From Siphonodentalium dalli (taxonomy: Eukaryota; Mollusca; Scaphopoda; Gadilida; Siphonodentaliidae): DNA of 64,000 bases. Shown one piece after another: positions 10,890 through 22,019 of this stretch. A program made the translations under genes and the position numbers. The notes beneath the pieces are model-generated. The model saw only the letters and a list, made by a program, of their open reading frames with translations. It was not told where the DNA came from and made no database searches. The DNA is taken from the NCBI GenBank assembly GCA_032622095.1, contig CP136068.1, positions 131,261,989 through 131,325,988 on the forward strand, in the 5' to 3' direction. How positions within the stretch are numbered: the stretch's first letter is position 1; each line of letters begins with the position of its first letter.

Positions 10890-13800
10890 TTATTAGCTCA
10901 ACTTACTTTTGTAAGTTTGAGCTATTGCCATGGCTTGGCGTCCGTCGTCCGTGTGTGCGTGTGTGCGTGTGTTCGTGTGTGCGTGTGTCCGTCAACAATT
11001 TCCTTTGGCGCGGGCTACAGGTCGTACCTTTGGTCTGATCTTTATGAAATTTGTCATGAATGTTGACATTGACATGTAGATGGGAACGAGTCATTTTGGG
11101 GTCATTCGGCCAAAAAACATGGCCGCTGGTGGCCATTTTGGATTTCAAAATTCAATCCATTGGCGCGGGCTACAGGTCGTACTGTTCGTCTGATCATTAT
11201 GAAATTTGTTATGGATGTTAATATTGACATGTAGATGGGAACGAGTCATTTTGGGGTTGTTCGGCCAAAAAACATGGCCGCTGGCAGCCATCTTGGATTT
11301 TACTCTTTGCATGACTAAATCCTTTGGCGCAGGCTACAGGTCGTAGTTTTGATCAGAACTTCATGAAATTTGTCATGGATGTTAACAATGACATGTAGAT
11401 GGGAACGAGTGATTTTGGGGTTGTTCGGCCAAAAAACATGGCCGCCAGCAGCCATCATGGATTTTACTCTTTGCATGACTAAATCCTTTGGCGCGGGCTA
11501 CAGGTCGTACCTATGGTCTGATCTTTATGAATTTTGTCATGAATGTTGACATTGACATGTAGATGGGAACGAGTCATTTTGGGGTCATTCTGCCAAAAAA
11601 CATGGCCGCTGGTGGCCATTTTGGATTTCAAAATTCAATCCATTGGCGCGGGCTACAGGTCGTACTGTTCGTCTGATCATTATGAAATTTGTTATGGATG
11701 TTAATATTGACATGTAGATGGGAACGAGTCATTTTGGGGTCGTTCGGCCAAAAAACATGGCCGCTGGCAGCCATCTTGGATTTTACTCTTTGCATGACTA
11801 AATCCTTTGGGGCAGGCTACAGGTCGTAGTTTTGATCAGAACTTCATGAAATTTGTCATGGATGTTAACAATGACATGTAGATGGGAACGAGTGATTTTG
11901 GGGTTGTTCGGCCAAAAAACATGGCCGCCAGCAGCCATCATGGATTTTACTCTTTGCATGACTAAATCCTTTGGCGCGGGCTACAGGTCGTACCTATGGT
12001 CTGATCTTTATGAATTTTGTCATGAATGTTGACATTGACATGTAGATGGGAACGAGTCATTTTGGGGTCATTCTGCCAAAAAACATGGCCGCTGGTGGCC
12101 ATTTTGGATTTCAAAATTCAATCCATTGGCGCGGGCTACAGGTCGTGCTGTTCGTCTGATCATTATGAAATTTGTCATGGATGTTAATATTGACATGTAG
12201 ATGGGAACGAGTGATTTTGGGGTCGTTCAGCCAAAAAACATGGCCGCCAGCAGCCATCTTGGATTTTACTCTTTGCATGACTAAATTCTTTGGCGCGGGC
12301 TACAGGTTGTAGCTTTGGTCAGAACTTCATGAAATTTGTCATGGATGTTAACAATGACATGTAGATGGGAACGAGTGATTTTGGGGTCATTCGACCAAAA
12401 AACATGGCCGCCAGCAACCATCTTGGATTTTACTCTTTGCATGACTAAATCCTTTGGCACGGGTTACAGGTCGTACCTTTGGTCTGACCTTTATGAAATT
12501 TGTCATGAATATTGATATTGACATGTATATGGGAACGAGTCATTTTGGGGTCATATGGCCAAAATACATGACCGCTGGCAGCCATCTTGGATTTTACTCT
12601 TTGCATGACTAAATCCTTTGGCGCAGGCTACAGGTCGTAGTTTTGATCAGAACTTCATGAAATTTGTCATGGATGTTAACAATGACATGTAGATGGGAAC
12701 GAGTGATTTTGGGGTTGTTCGGCCAAAAAACATGGCCGCCAGCAGCCATCATGGATTTTACTCTTTGCATGACTAAATCCTTTGGCGCGGGCTACAGGTC
12801 GTACCTATGGTCTGATCTTTATGAATTTTGTCATGAATGTTGACATTGACATGTAGATGGGAACGAGTCATTTTGGGGTCATTCTGCCAAAAAACATGGC
12901 CGCTGGTGGCCATTTTGGATTTCAAAATTCAATCCATTGGCGCGGGCTACAGGTCGTGCTGTTCGTCTGATCATTATGAAATTTGTCATGGATGTTAATA
13001 TTGACATGTAGATGGGAACGAGTGATTTTGGGGTCGTTCAGCCAAAAAACATGGCCGCCAGCAGCCATCTTGGATTTTACTCTTTGCATGACTAAATTCT
13101 TTGGCGCGGGCTACAGGTTGTAGCTTTGGTCAGAACTTCATGAAATTTGTCATGGATGTTAACAATGACATGTAGATGGGAACGAGTGATTTTGGGGTCA
13201 TTCGACCAAAAAACATGGCCGCCAGCAACCATCTTGGATTTTACTCTTTGCATGACTAAATCCTTTGGCACGGGTTACAGGTCGTACCTTTGGTCTGACC
13301 TTTATGAAATTTGTCATGAATATTGATATTGACATGTATATGGGAACGAGTCATATTGGGGTCATACGGCCAAAATACATGACCGCTGGCAGCCATCTTG
13401 GATTTTACTCTTTGCATGACTAAATCCTTTGGCGCAGGCTACAGGTCGTAGTTTTGATCAGAACTTCATGAAATTTGTCATGGATGTTAACAATGACATG
13501 TAGATGGGAACGAGTGATTTTGGGGTTGTTCGGCCAAAAAACATGGCCGCCAGCAGCCATCATGGATTTTACTCTTTGCATGACTAAATCCTTTGGCGCG
13601 GGCTACAGGTCGTACCTATGGTCTGATCTTTATGAATTTTGTCGTGAATGTTGACATTGACATGTAGATGGGAACGAGTCATTTTGGGGTCATTCTGCCA
13701 AAAAACATGGCCGCTGGTGGACATTTTGGATTTCAAAATTCAATCCATTGGCGCGGGCTACAGGTCGTGCTGTTCGTCTGATCATTATGAAATTTGTCAT

Positions 13801-16519
13801 GGATGTTAATATTGACATGTAGATGGGAACGAGTGATTTTGGGGTCGTTCAGCCAAAAAACATGGCCGCCAGCAGCCATCTTGGATTTTACTCTTTGCAT
13901 GACTAAATTCTTTGGCGCGGGCTACAGGTTGTAGCTTTGGTCAGAACTTCATGAAATTTGTCATGGATGTTAACAATGACATGTAGATGGGAACGAGTGA
14001 TTTTGGGGTCATTCGGCCAAAAAACATGGCCGCCAGCAACCATCTTGGATTTTACTCTTTGCATGACTAAATCCTTTGGCACGGGTTACAGGTCGTACCT
14101 TTGGTCTGACCTTTATGAAATTTGTCATGAATATTGATATTGACATGTATATGGGAACGAGTCATTTTGGGGTCATACGGCCAAAAAACATGACCGCTGG
14201 CAGCCATCTTGGATTTTACTTTTTGCATGACTAAATCCTTTGGCGCAGGCTACAGGTCGTAGTTTTGATCAGAACTTCATGAAATTTGTCATGGATGTTA
14301 ACAATGACATGTAGATGGGAACGAGTGATTTTGGGGTTGTTCGGCCAAAAAACATGGCTGCCAGCAGCCATCATGGATTTTACTCTTTGCATGACTAAAT
14401 CCTTTGGCGCAGGCTACAGGTCGTACCTATGGTCTGATCTTTATGAATTTTGTCATGAATGTTGACATTGACATGTAGATGGGAACGAGTCATTTTGGGG
14501 TCATTCTGCCAAAAAACATGGCCGCTGGTGGCCATTTTGGATTTCAAAATTCAATCCATTGGCGCGGGCTACAGGTTGTGCTGTTCGTCTGATCATTATG
14601 AAATTTGTCATGGATGTTAATATTGACATGTAGATGGGAACGAGTGATTTTGGGGTCGTTCAGCCAAAAAACATGGCCGCCAGCAGCCATCTTGGATTTT
14701 ACTCTTTGCATGACTAAATACTTTGGCGCGGGCTACAGGTTGTAGCTTTGGTCAGAACTTCATGAAATTTGTCATGGATGTTAACAATGACATGTAGATG
14801 GGAACGAGTGATTTTGGGGTCATTCGGCCAAAAAACATGGCCGCCAGCAACCATCTTGGATTTTACTCTTTGCATGACTAAATCCTTTGGCGCGGGTTAC
14901 AGGTCGTACCTTTGGTCTGACCTTTATGAAATTTGTCATGAATATTGATATTGACATGTATATGGGAACGAGTCATTTTGGGGTCATACGGCCAAAAAAC
15001 ATGACCGCTGGCAGCCATCTTGGATTTTACTTTTTGCATGACTAAATCCTTTGGCGCAGGCTACAGGTCGTAGTTTTGATCAGAACTTCATGAAATTTGT
15101 CATGGATGTTAACAATGACATGTAGATGGGAACGAGTGATTTTGGGGTTGTTCGGCCAAAAAACATGGCTGCCAGCAGCCATCATGGATTTTACTCTTTG
15201 CATGACTAAATCCTTTGGCGCGGGCTACAGGTCGTACCTATGGTCTGATCTTTATGAATTTTGTCATGAATGTTGACATTGACATGTAGATGGGAACGAG
15301 TCATTTTGGGGTCATTCGGCCAAAAAACATGGCCGCTGGTGGCCATTTTGGATATCAAAATTCAATCCATTGGCGCGGGCTACAGGTCGTGCTGTTCGTC
15401 TGATCATCATGAAATTTGTCATGGATGTTAACAATGACATGTAGATGGGAACGAGTGATTGTGAGGTCGTTCAGCCAAAAAACATGGCCACCAGCAGCCA
15501 TCTTGGATTTTACTCTTTGCATGACTAAATTCTTTGGCGCGGGCTACAGGTTGTAGCTTTGGTCAGAACTTCATGAAATTTGTCATGGATGTTAACAATG
15601 ACATGTAGATGGGAAAGAGTGATTTTGGGGTTGTTCGGCCAAAAAACATGGCCGCCAGCAGCCATCTTGGATTTTACTCTTTCAATGACTAAATCCTTTG
15701 GCGCGGGTTACAGGTCGTACCTTTGGTCTGACCTTTATGAAATTTGTCATGAATATTGATATTGACATGTATATGGGAACGAGTCATTTTGGGGTCATAC
15801 GGCCAAAAAACATGGCCACTGGCAGCCATCTTGGATTTCAAAATTCAATCCATTGGCACGGGCTACAGGTCGTACTGTTTGTCTGATCATCATGATATTT
15901 ATCATGGATGTTAATATTAATATGTAGATGGGAACGAGTCATTTTGGGGTCGTTTGGCTAAAAAACATGTCCGCCAGCAGCCATATTGGATTTTACTCTT
16001 TGCATGAATAAATCCTTTGGTGTGGGCTACAGGTCGTAGCTTTGGTCGGAACTTCAAGAAATTTGTCATATATGTTAACAATGACATGTAGATGGGAAAC
16101 GAGTCATTATGGGGTCGTTCAGCCGAAAAACATGGCCGCCAGCAGCCATCTTGGATTTTACTATTTGCATGACTAAATCCATTGGCACAGGCTACAGGTC
16201 ATATCTTTGATCAGATCATTATGAGATTTGTAAAGGTTGTAGATGGGAACAAGTCATTTTGGGGTAATGCGGAAAAAAACATGGCTGCCGTTGGCCATTT
16301 TAGAATTTACTCTTTGCATCAATAAATCCTTTGGCACACCATAATCACCACATCCATGATCCGATCATTATGAAACCTGTTATAAATGTTGATATTGACA
16401 TGTACATCTAGTCTTACTTAGACATTTCAATTAGCACTTTTCCTATTCTTCCATTTACTGTCGACCATTAAATTATTCCCCTACCTAAGTTGAGCTACAG
16501 TGTCATTGACACTTTCATT
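10890..16519 (+). mobile_element. Pearl-like element (family M), copy 2, nearly complete, about 33 core monomers
   Basis: The 5' region (TAGCTCAACTTAC, a short hairpin, a CGTCCGTCGTCCG stretch, then a GTGTGTGCG microsatellite at 10951-10992) is followed by about 33 monomers averaging ~162 bp to about 16410. The unique 3' tail includes CTAAGTTGAGCTACAGTGTC and a terminal hairpin. TAGCTCAACTTA near the left end is the reverse complement of TAAGTTGAGCTA near the right end. No transposase is encoded. The ankyrin-gene intron containing it spans 5534-16899. The class (Helitron-related) is inferred from architecture only. Confidence 0.8.
11824..15878 (+). repeat. Five-monomer higher-order repeat of ~811 bp inside family M copy 2
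   Basis: The diagnostic block TCGTAGTTTTGATCAGAAC starts at 11341, 11824, 12635, 13445, 14257 and 15068. The first gap is 483 bp (three monomers). The next four are 811, 810, 812 and 811 bp (five monomers each). Variant-specific blocks, such as CATCATGGATTTTAC and CATGTATATGGGAACGAG, keep their place within each ~811-bp unit. The fifth unit is complete but diverges towards 15878. Confidence 0.9.
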
Positions 16520-16520
16520 A

Positions 16521-16885
16521 TTATTATACCCGGACTCTCGAAGAGAATGGGGGTATACTGGATTGACCTTATCCATCCGTTTGTATGTCTATTCATTCCA
16601 GCCATTCGGGCAGATATCTCAAACAATGGATCTGAATGAATGGGGGCATTGACCAGAGCGTTCAATCGTTTTTTTTTCCGGATATTCCGTTAAGAGTTAT
16701 TCATCTTTGTTTATCCGGAAATGTTGGTTTTATTGTCCACCTGAGCAGATAAATCCACCACCGGTTGACGAATCTCAATGAAATTTGGTATCGATGTTCA
16801 CTACTATAGGGGCAATCAATTGAGTTTTCAATCGGTTTTTTTTCCAGTTTTCCGTTTTAGAGTTATTCATCTTTGTTTATTATTA
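16521..16885 (+). mobile_element. Helitron/pearl-like family F fragment
   Basis: Homologous to 33892-34872. It has TATACCCGGACTCTCGAAGA, GGGTATACTGGATTGACC, a CAAACAATGGATCTGAATG block and repeats of AGAGTTATTCATCTTTGTTT. It starts right after family M and ends 15-20 bp before the splice acceptor of the next ankyrin exon. The tail of the element therefore forms much of the region where branch point and pyrimidine tract are expected. Confidence 0.65.
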
Positions 16886-16899
16886 TTTTGTGTTTACAG

Positions 16900-17001
16900 A
16901 CACCACTCTTATTGGCAGTTCAGCACTTACAGTTGGATACTGTCAAAGTGTTGTTAGAGAGTGGAGCTAATATCAATATCCAAGGGTTAAAAGATGATGG
17001 G
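16900..17001 (+). CDS. Ankyrin-repeat protein, internal exon (exon 2 seen)
   Basis: Acceptor TGTTTACAG ends at 16899 and donor GTAAGT starts at 17002. The 102-nt exon is in phase 0 at both ends and encodes 34 residues: TPLLLAVQHLQLDTVKVLLE, then SGANINIQGLKDDG. This is nearly one full ankyrin repeat: TPL helix start, VKVLLE second helix, SGANIN turn. It joins the previous exon (…NRYFQ) and the next (TDAMMTPLHLAAA) without a stop. The exon is squeezed between a family F repeat on its left and a TTAA element starting 25 bp after the donor. Protein-protein interaction is the expected role; the partner is unknown. Confidence 0.85.
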
Positions 17002-17025
17002 GTAAGTTTGTTGAAAATAATACTA

Positions 17026-17278
17026 TTAATCCTTCCATGACTGGAGCTTCCTGAAATTTTATGAAAACCCTGTGCCAATGCATTCTCTTAAAAATGCGAG
17101 TCTCCCATAGGGAGACTTGCATATATAAGAGAATAACATAATTTTCCTTGACCTTGTAAGCCAATACATACTCTTATATATGCAAGGCTCCCTATGAGAG
17201 AATCGCATATATAACAGAATGCTCTGGCACAGGATATTTAATGCTGCACCAGTGCAGCTCCCATCATGAAAGGGTTAA
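17026..17278. mobile_element. TTAA-flanked miniature element family D, copy 1
   Basis: TTAA at 17026-17029 is followed by TCCTTCCATGACTGGAGC. The far end is GCTCCCATCATGAAAGGG plus TTAA at 17275-17278. The inside holds the CCAATGCATTCTCTTA palindrome shared with family B, although the outer ends differ. Non-coding; the open frame on the minus strand is a by-product of the palindrome. Confidence 0.7.
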
Positions 17279-17813
17279 TTTCCCATTTGATGTTAAAAGT
17301 TCATATTTCCATTACAAGCTGTCCATTTGTCATCTGTTGATAGACCTTGTGTAAGCCAAATCTTGTGCCAATAATGGGTCAAGAATATTTAGTTTTTGAA
17401 GTTTGATTGGTGTAGTCTTAGCCACATCAGATCATATATTTGTTCATCATAAAAGTCTAAATTGTGTGTGAATTTTACAATTTTTAGTGAAAATTTAAGA
17501 AAATTAACACATTTTGGGAAAATTTTATTTTATCAGCATTCTGTTGGCCATTAATTCCAAATATGAATCCCCAGAAAACATGTTTAAGAAAGAATAGATT
17601 GACACAGAGTTTAAATGCATATTTACAGGACTTACCGATATTGATTAAGGGAATATGACACAGATGTGATAGTCAATGGTATGCAAGATTTATCCATCAA
17701 TGTGTAGATAGGGGAGGAGAGGGAGGGCTGTAACAGTTAACAATAATTGTAATGATATCCAAAAGCACTTTTCAAAATTTCATAGTTGGAAATTATTTGC
17801 CAACCTTTTCCAG
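17279..17813 (+). other. Intron sequence without recognised element
   Basis: AT-rich; no exon or repeat recognised. It ends with a normal pyrimidine-rich acceptor, CCTTTTCCAG. Confidence 0.45.
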
Positions 17814-17934
17814 ACAGACGCAATGATGACACCACTCCATCTAGCTGCCGCCCAGGGTGAGAAAGGCCTGCCAATCATGAGGGAGCTCCTAGCACATGAT
17901 GACGCCGATGTCGATGTCGCAAGTCAGACCAGAG
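17814..17934 (+). CDS. Ankyrin-repeat protein, internal exon (exon 3 seen)
   Basis: Acceptor CCTTTTCCAG ends at 17813 and donor GTATGT starts at 17935. The 121-nt exon starts in phase 0, encodes 40 residues and leaves one base (G) to be completed at 19011. It reads TDAMMTPLHLAAAQGEKG, then LPIMRELLAHDDADVDVASQ. TPLHLAAAQG is the canonical ankyrin first-helix signature and IMRELLAHDDADVD the second helix and loop. The in-frame ATGs at the start of the exon are not needed as a start, since the acceptor and phase fit the upstream exon. Confidence 0.87.
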
Positions 17935-18261
17935 GTATGTTAGTCATCAATTTCCTGTTTGATTTTTCGCTCAGTTTTGTCAACTCATTAGCTAACAAAT
18001 TGTGTGCCTCTTATTTTGTTGTCCAGTTAATTGAAGAAAATTATGTTCCATTTCCAGTAAGAGACAACTTCTTTGCTTGGCCAGAAATACGTGTTATATA
18101 CCCATGATTACATACAAAACTTCTTGCTCAACATTTCAGAAAATGTAACCTCATCTAATAACAGTCAAGTTGTACTACCAACTACACTGAACACCAGCTC
18201 TATGCTGCTTGTCCATAAGTTTGTCAACATGAAAAACTGATGGAATCTGCCTTCTTCTATT

Positions 18262-18476
18262 AGGGACTATATTGTCTTTATATATTTTGCTTCACCAAAA
18301 ATGCCTCTATTAGTTAGTTAGTTAATGTAGTCCCTAATTAATGCCTCTATTAGTTAGTTAGTTAGTTAATATAGTCCCTAATTAATGCCTCTATTAGTTA
18401 GTTAGTTAATATAGTCCCTAATTAATGTTTTATTAGGGACTATATTGTCTTTATATATAGCTTCACCAAAAATGCA
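18262..18476. repeat. 53-bp tandem repeats with TTAG microsatellite, bounded by an inverted repeat
   Basis: Three units contain AATGCCTCTATTAGTTAGTT and TAATGTAGTCCCTAATTAAT-type sequence, with differing numbers of TTAG. A left block, TTAGGGACTATATTGTCTTT, is repeated at 18431 and is complementary to the ATATAGTCCCTAA motif inside each unit, so the locus can fold into alternative hairpins. It lies in an intron. Confidence 0.75.
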
Positions 18477-18707
18477 TCAATGCAAATCTATAATTACTTC
18501 ATAGGACAATGGTGTTGATTATGAAAATAGCACTTTGTAGATGTCTGTCCTGTATTATTGAACTGGAACGGAGGAGAAATAAGAAAATAAAAACAAACCT
18601 TGTTTGCTGCTCAATAATATAATTTTGACCTTGATATGTGATGAATATGAACTATTTTGTGGTAAGAAACTACCACTACTAATAAATAAATACTACCACT
18701 TATTATC

Positions 18708-18957
18708 CCATTAATGGGAGCAGCATTAAAGATCCTGTGCCAGTGCATTCTCGTGTATATGCGAGGCTGCCTATGGGAGACTCGCATATATATATAGGAG
18801 AATGCACTGCCTTACAGGGTAAATGTAAATAATGTTTGGCCAATGTTTTCTCTTATATATGTGAGGCTCCCCATGCGAGACTCGGATATATAAGAGAATG
18901 CATTGGCACATGGTTTTCATAAAATATCAGGAAGCTCCAGTCATGGAAGGGTAAATT
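18708..18957. mobile_element. Family D miniature element, copy 2, inverted
   Basis: Reverse-orientation relative of 17026-17278. It has ATGGGAGCAGCATTAAAGAT near one end, two CATTCTC/GAGAATGCA palindrome arms, then CAGGAAGCTCCAGTCATGGA and AGGGTAAAT. The terminal TTAA motifs are decayed. It ends about 53 bp before the next exon. Confidence 0.65.
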
Positions 18958-19010
18958 TATTCCATCGCCATGGCAACCATTTTTGCATTCATGATTTGTT
19001 TCCCTTCCAG

Positions 19011-19099
19011 GGTTCAGTCCTATTCATAGTGCTATCGAGGCCCAGTGCTGTGAGGGAGTTCAATTGTTGCTGGAAAAGGGAGCTTCTCTGGAGATTGTG
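19011..19099 (+). CDS. Ankyrin-repeat protein, internal exon (exon 4 seen)
   Basis: Acceptor TCCCTTCCAG ends at 19010 and donor GTATGT starts at 19100. Two bases complete the glycine codon begun at 17934. The exon then reads FSPIHSAIEAQCCEGVQLLL and EKGASLEIV and ends in phase 0. SPIHSAIEA is a TPLH-type helix start, and VQLLLEKGASLEIV the second helix and loop of an ankyrin repeat. It continues directly into DDNSFTPLMKAI at 23651. A TTAA-flanked element begins 25 bp after the donor. Confidence 0.86.
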
Positions 19100-19124
19100 G
19101 TATGTTTCCAACATTCATCTTATG

Positions 19125-19390
19125 TTAACCCTTTCTGTACAAAATGGGCTTTCCCATTCAGTGGTGAAAGTATACATTGGAATAATCTATCATTAATTTG
19201 GAGGGGTGAAGGATTCAAGTGCAGAAGGATTCAAATTTTTTATGGGAAATGTTCAAATAATAGAACTTATTATCAAAACATTTCAAGTGCAGAAGGATTC
19301 AATTTTTTTATGGGAAATGTTCAAATAATAGAACTTATTATCAAAACATTTCCTTGTGAATTACTTGTCAATGAGTATTTGGTATAGAAA
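19125..19390. mobile_element. TTAA-type miniature element family I, copy 1
   Basis: TTAA at 19125-19128 is followed by CCCTTTCTGTACAAAATGGG, then GTATACATTGGAATAATCTA. The right end, CAATGAGTATTTGGTATAGA, is the decayed form of the intact right end at 41447-41467. An internal ~56-bp block (AAGTGCAGAAGGATTCAA…) is duplicated around 19217-19340. Confidence 0.65.
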
Positions 19391-19689
19391 GTATTTTCCC
19401 CCAACAAAATCAAATATATACATGTATATGTATTAAACTAAATGCATAAAGCTATCTCTCCAATCTACACTAATCATTTCTCAACTTGATCATCAATTAG
19501 TTGAGCTTAAATTTACCTGCTCCAAACTAAACTATTTATATAACTATAACCTGACATATTTCTTGAAGAACATGAGCATTGTGTTACAAAAAAACTGGGA
19601 AATAGTGGATTTGATACTGTAAGATTTAACTATAGTACATGTAGTTGAATATATCTATAATAGTTTAATTTGAGATGTGCCAGGCCTGT
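19391..19689 (+). other. Intron sequence without recognised element
   Basis: Nothing recognised on either strand. Confidence 0.35.
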
Positions 19690-19945
19690 TTAACCCTTTC
19701 TATACTAAATTTGATTTTCCCGTTCAGCTAAAAAGTATACATTGGAATGGTCTATTATTCATTTGGAGGGATGTTCAGATGATAACAGCAGACAACATAC
19801 AAAAAAGATAATACAGGTGTAGAAGGATTACTGTTCCTTGGTGGGATATGTTCTGATAATAAGTTCAACAAACAACCTATGGTTGAACTTATTATCTGAA
19901 GATTTCCTAAGGGAACAAGTCACCAATGAGCGTTTCATTTTAAAT
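19690..19945. mobile_element. TTAA-type miniature element family I, copy 2
   Basis: TTAA at 19690 plus CCCTTTCTATACTAAATTTG; GTATACATTGGAATGGTCTA; an internal hairpin around AATAAGTTCAACAAACAACC; then the CCAATGAGCGTTTC end. It is collinear with the copies at 24040 and 41228. Confidence 0.65.
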
Positions 19946-20016
19946 ATTAAATTTCGCTAATGAACCACCATTTCAAATTTTATTTGTTAAATCTATTTTG
20001 GATTATACGTCTGAAC

Positions 20017-21874
20017 CAGACCTGTTGCCCTCAAAAATTATTTTCCGGGAGATTGGTCACGATTTTCCATGAGATTGGGGTCACCATCCGGGAGATTTTA
20101 AATAATTGAATTCCTTTTTGTAATTTCAATAAAAAAAAATTATCATCTATCACACAGAAACATGCAAGTTTGATAAAAAATTAACAAAGTATTCTTCAAG
20201 AAAACAGTCACTGTGCAGTTGTACATTTTATTGTCTCATTTTCGAGAAAACATTGTAGGCCACCTATCAAAACCGTAAACTACTTTCGTTTTCATTTAGA
20301 TCTCACGAGATTTCAACTGTCATGTTAAAAAGTACAATTCAGGAACGGACTTGTAAAGTTTAAATTCTAGAACATATGTTTCTTTTGAATTTTATCATAC
20401 CATTTCACATATATAATACTAGCCAATGAGCCCGACGTTGTCCGGGCTATTCAAAAACCAAATTTCAAGTCGATAGCTCCACCCGTTTCCGAGATCTGGT
20501 CTCGATAGCTCTACCCAGCCCGACATTACCCGTTTCCGATATCTGGTCTGCGCATGCGCGAAGCTGGCGTCGCACGGGCTCGGCGACCCGATAAAATTCG
20601 TATCCGGGGCAAGATACATTCACATAGCAAATTTCAAGTCGATAGCTCCACCCGTTTCCGAGATCTCGTCTGCGCATGCGCTGCATGGGCGCCGCACGGG
20701 CTTGCCAATTACGACAACGTCCACTGCCTGGTCAAACTACACACACGTACCAAGTTTCGTCCCGATCGGTCGAGAATCGTAGATTTGTATAAATGACAAA
20801 CAGACAAACAGACAGAGGTCTTCAAAATATATAATAGACTAGCCGATGAGCCCGACGTTGTCCGGGCTATTCAAAAACCAAATTTCAAGTCGATAGCTCC
20901 ACCCGTTTCCGAGATCTGGTCTGCGCATGCGCGAAGCTGGCGTCGTACGGGCTCGGCGACCCGATAAAATTCGTATCCGGGGCAAGATACATTCACATAG
21001 CAAATTGCAAGTCGATAGCTCCACCCGTTTCCGAGATCTAGTCTGCGCATGAGCGAAGCTGGCGTCGTACGGGCTCGGCGACCCGATAAAATTTGTATCC
21101 GGGGCAAGATACATTCACATAGCAAATTGCAAGTCGATAGCTCCACCCGTTTCCGAGATCTCGTCTGCGCATGCGCGAAGCTGGCGTCGCACGGGCTCGG
21201 CAACCCGATAAAATTCGCATCCGAGGGGCAAGATACATTCACGTAACAAATTTCAAGTCGATAGCTCCACCCGTTTCCGAGATCTCGTCTGCGCATGCAC
21301 GAAGCGGGCGCCGCACGGGCTCGCCAATACGACAACGTCCACCGCCTGGTCAAACTACACATACGTACCAAGTTTCGTCCCGATCGGTCGAGAATCGTAG
21401 ATTTGTATCAATGACAAACAAACATACATACAGACAGACAGACAGACAAACAGAGGTCTTCAAAATATATATGAGATGAAAATAATCTGGCATAGTTAAT
21501 ATTAGTTATATAACGTGAGGTTGCTCATATCATTCCTCCTTTGTTTGTTAAAACATGTGGGTGACAAACCATATATGCAAACCATTTATTGCCAGACTAA
21601 TTACCTGCGGCACATTGGCAGCTACTCCAAGCTATCGCGATATTAATGCGTAACAGCAGTATCTGCACTGGACGCTAAACAATCGCACCCAGGTAGTCTC
21701 GCATATTCTCGCTTACCGCGTTATAGTACAACGAAAACGAAAGTAACTTTTAATTATTTTTTTGTTTGAGAAGATTGTTTCAAACAGTGAGATTAGGGGG
21801 TGTCGCCGTGACACTGTGAGATGCATGTTGAAAACGGGAGACTCATGGCGAATCTGGGAGAAGTAACAGGTCTG
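20017..21874. mobile_element. Possible hAT-like element carrying the family J block
   Basis: Ten-base inverted ends CAGACCTGTT at 20017-20026 and AACAGGTCTG at 21865-21874. The flanking 8-mers GTCTGAAC and ATGTGAAC match at six of eight positions, compatible with a decayed hAT target duplication. Both subterminal regions carry GGGAGA motifs in opposite orientation (CGGGAGATT left; GGGAGACTCATGG right). No transposase was recognised. The short ends make this tentative. Confidence 0.35.
20420..21478. repeat. Family J: two tandem elements with ~122-bp core units, GC-richer than surroundings
   Basis: Two copies (about 20420-20836 and 20837-21478) each start AGCC(A/G)ATGAGCCCGACG and end with CGATCGGTCGAGAATCGTAG, a GACAAACAGACA stretch and GGTCTTCAAAATATATA. 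Inside are units with AAGTCGATAGCTCCACCCGT and TCTGCGCATGCGCGAAGC. In the second copy they start at 20881, 21003, 21125 and 21249, which is 122-124 bp apart. The overlapping open frames here on both strands are repeat translations, not genes. The element class is unknown. Confidence 0.75.
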
Positions 21875-22019
21875 ATGTGAACATTGAGCCCTTTTTATCA
21901 CTCAATTACAGTTAAAATTTACTGTCGACCTTATTTATATTGCTCATTTAAATGTATACAATTGTCAACTTTGTATGCATCAAATTGTATAAATATATAT
22001 CATTACCAATACACAATCT
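21479..22019. other. Intron sequence, mostly unassigned
   Basis: Apart from the right end of the candidate element at 20017-21874, I see no gene or repeat here. Confidence 0.35.

Noticed and set aside
20465-21479. Overlapping open frames of 65-166 codons on both strands
   Set aside because: They are translations of the GC-rich family J tandem repeats, present in several frames at once with the same repeated residues.
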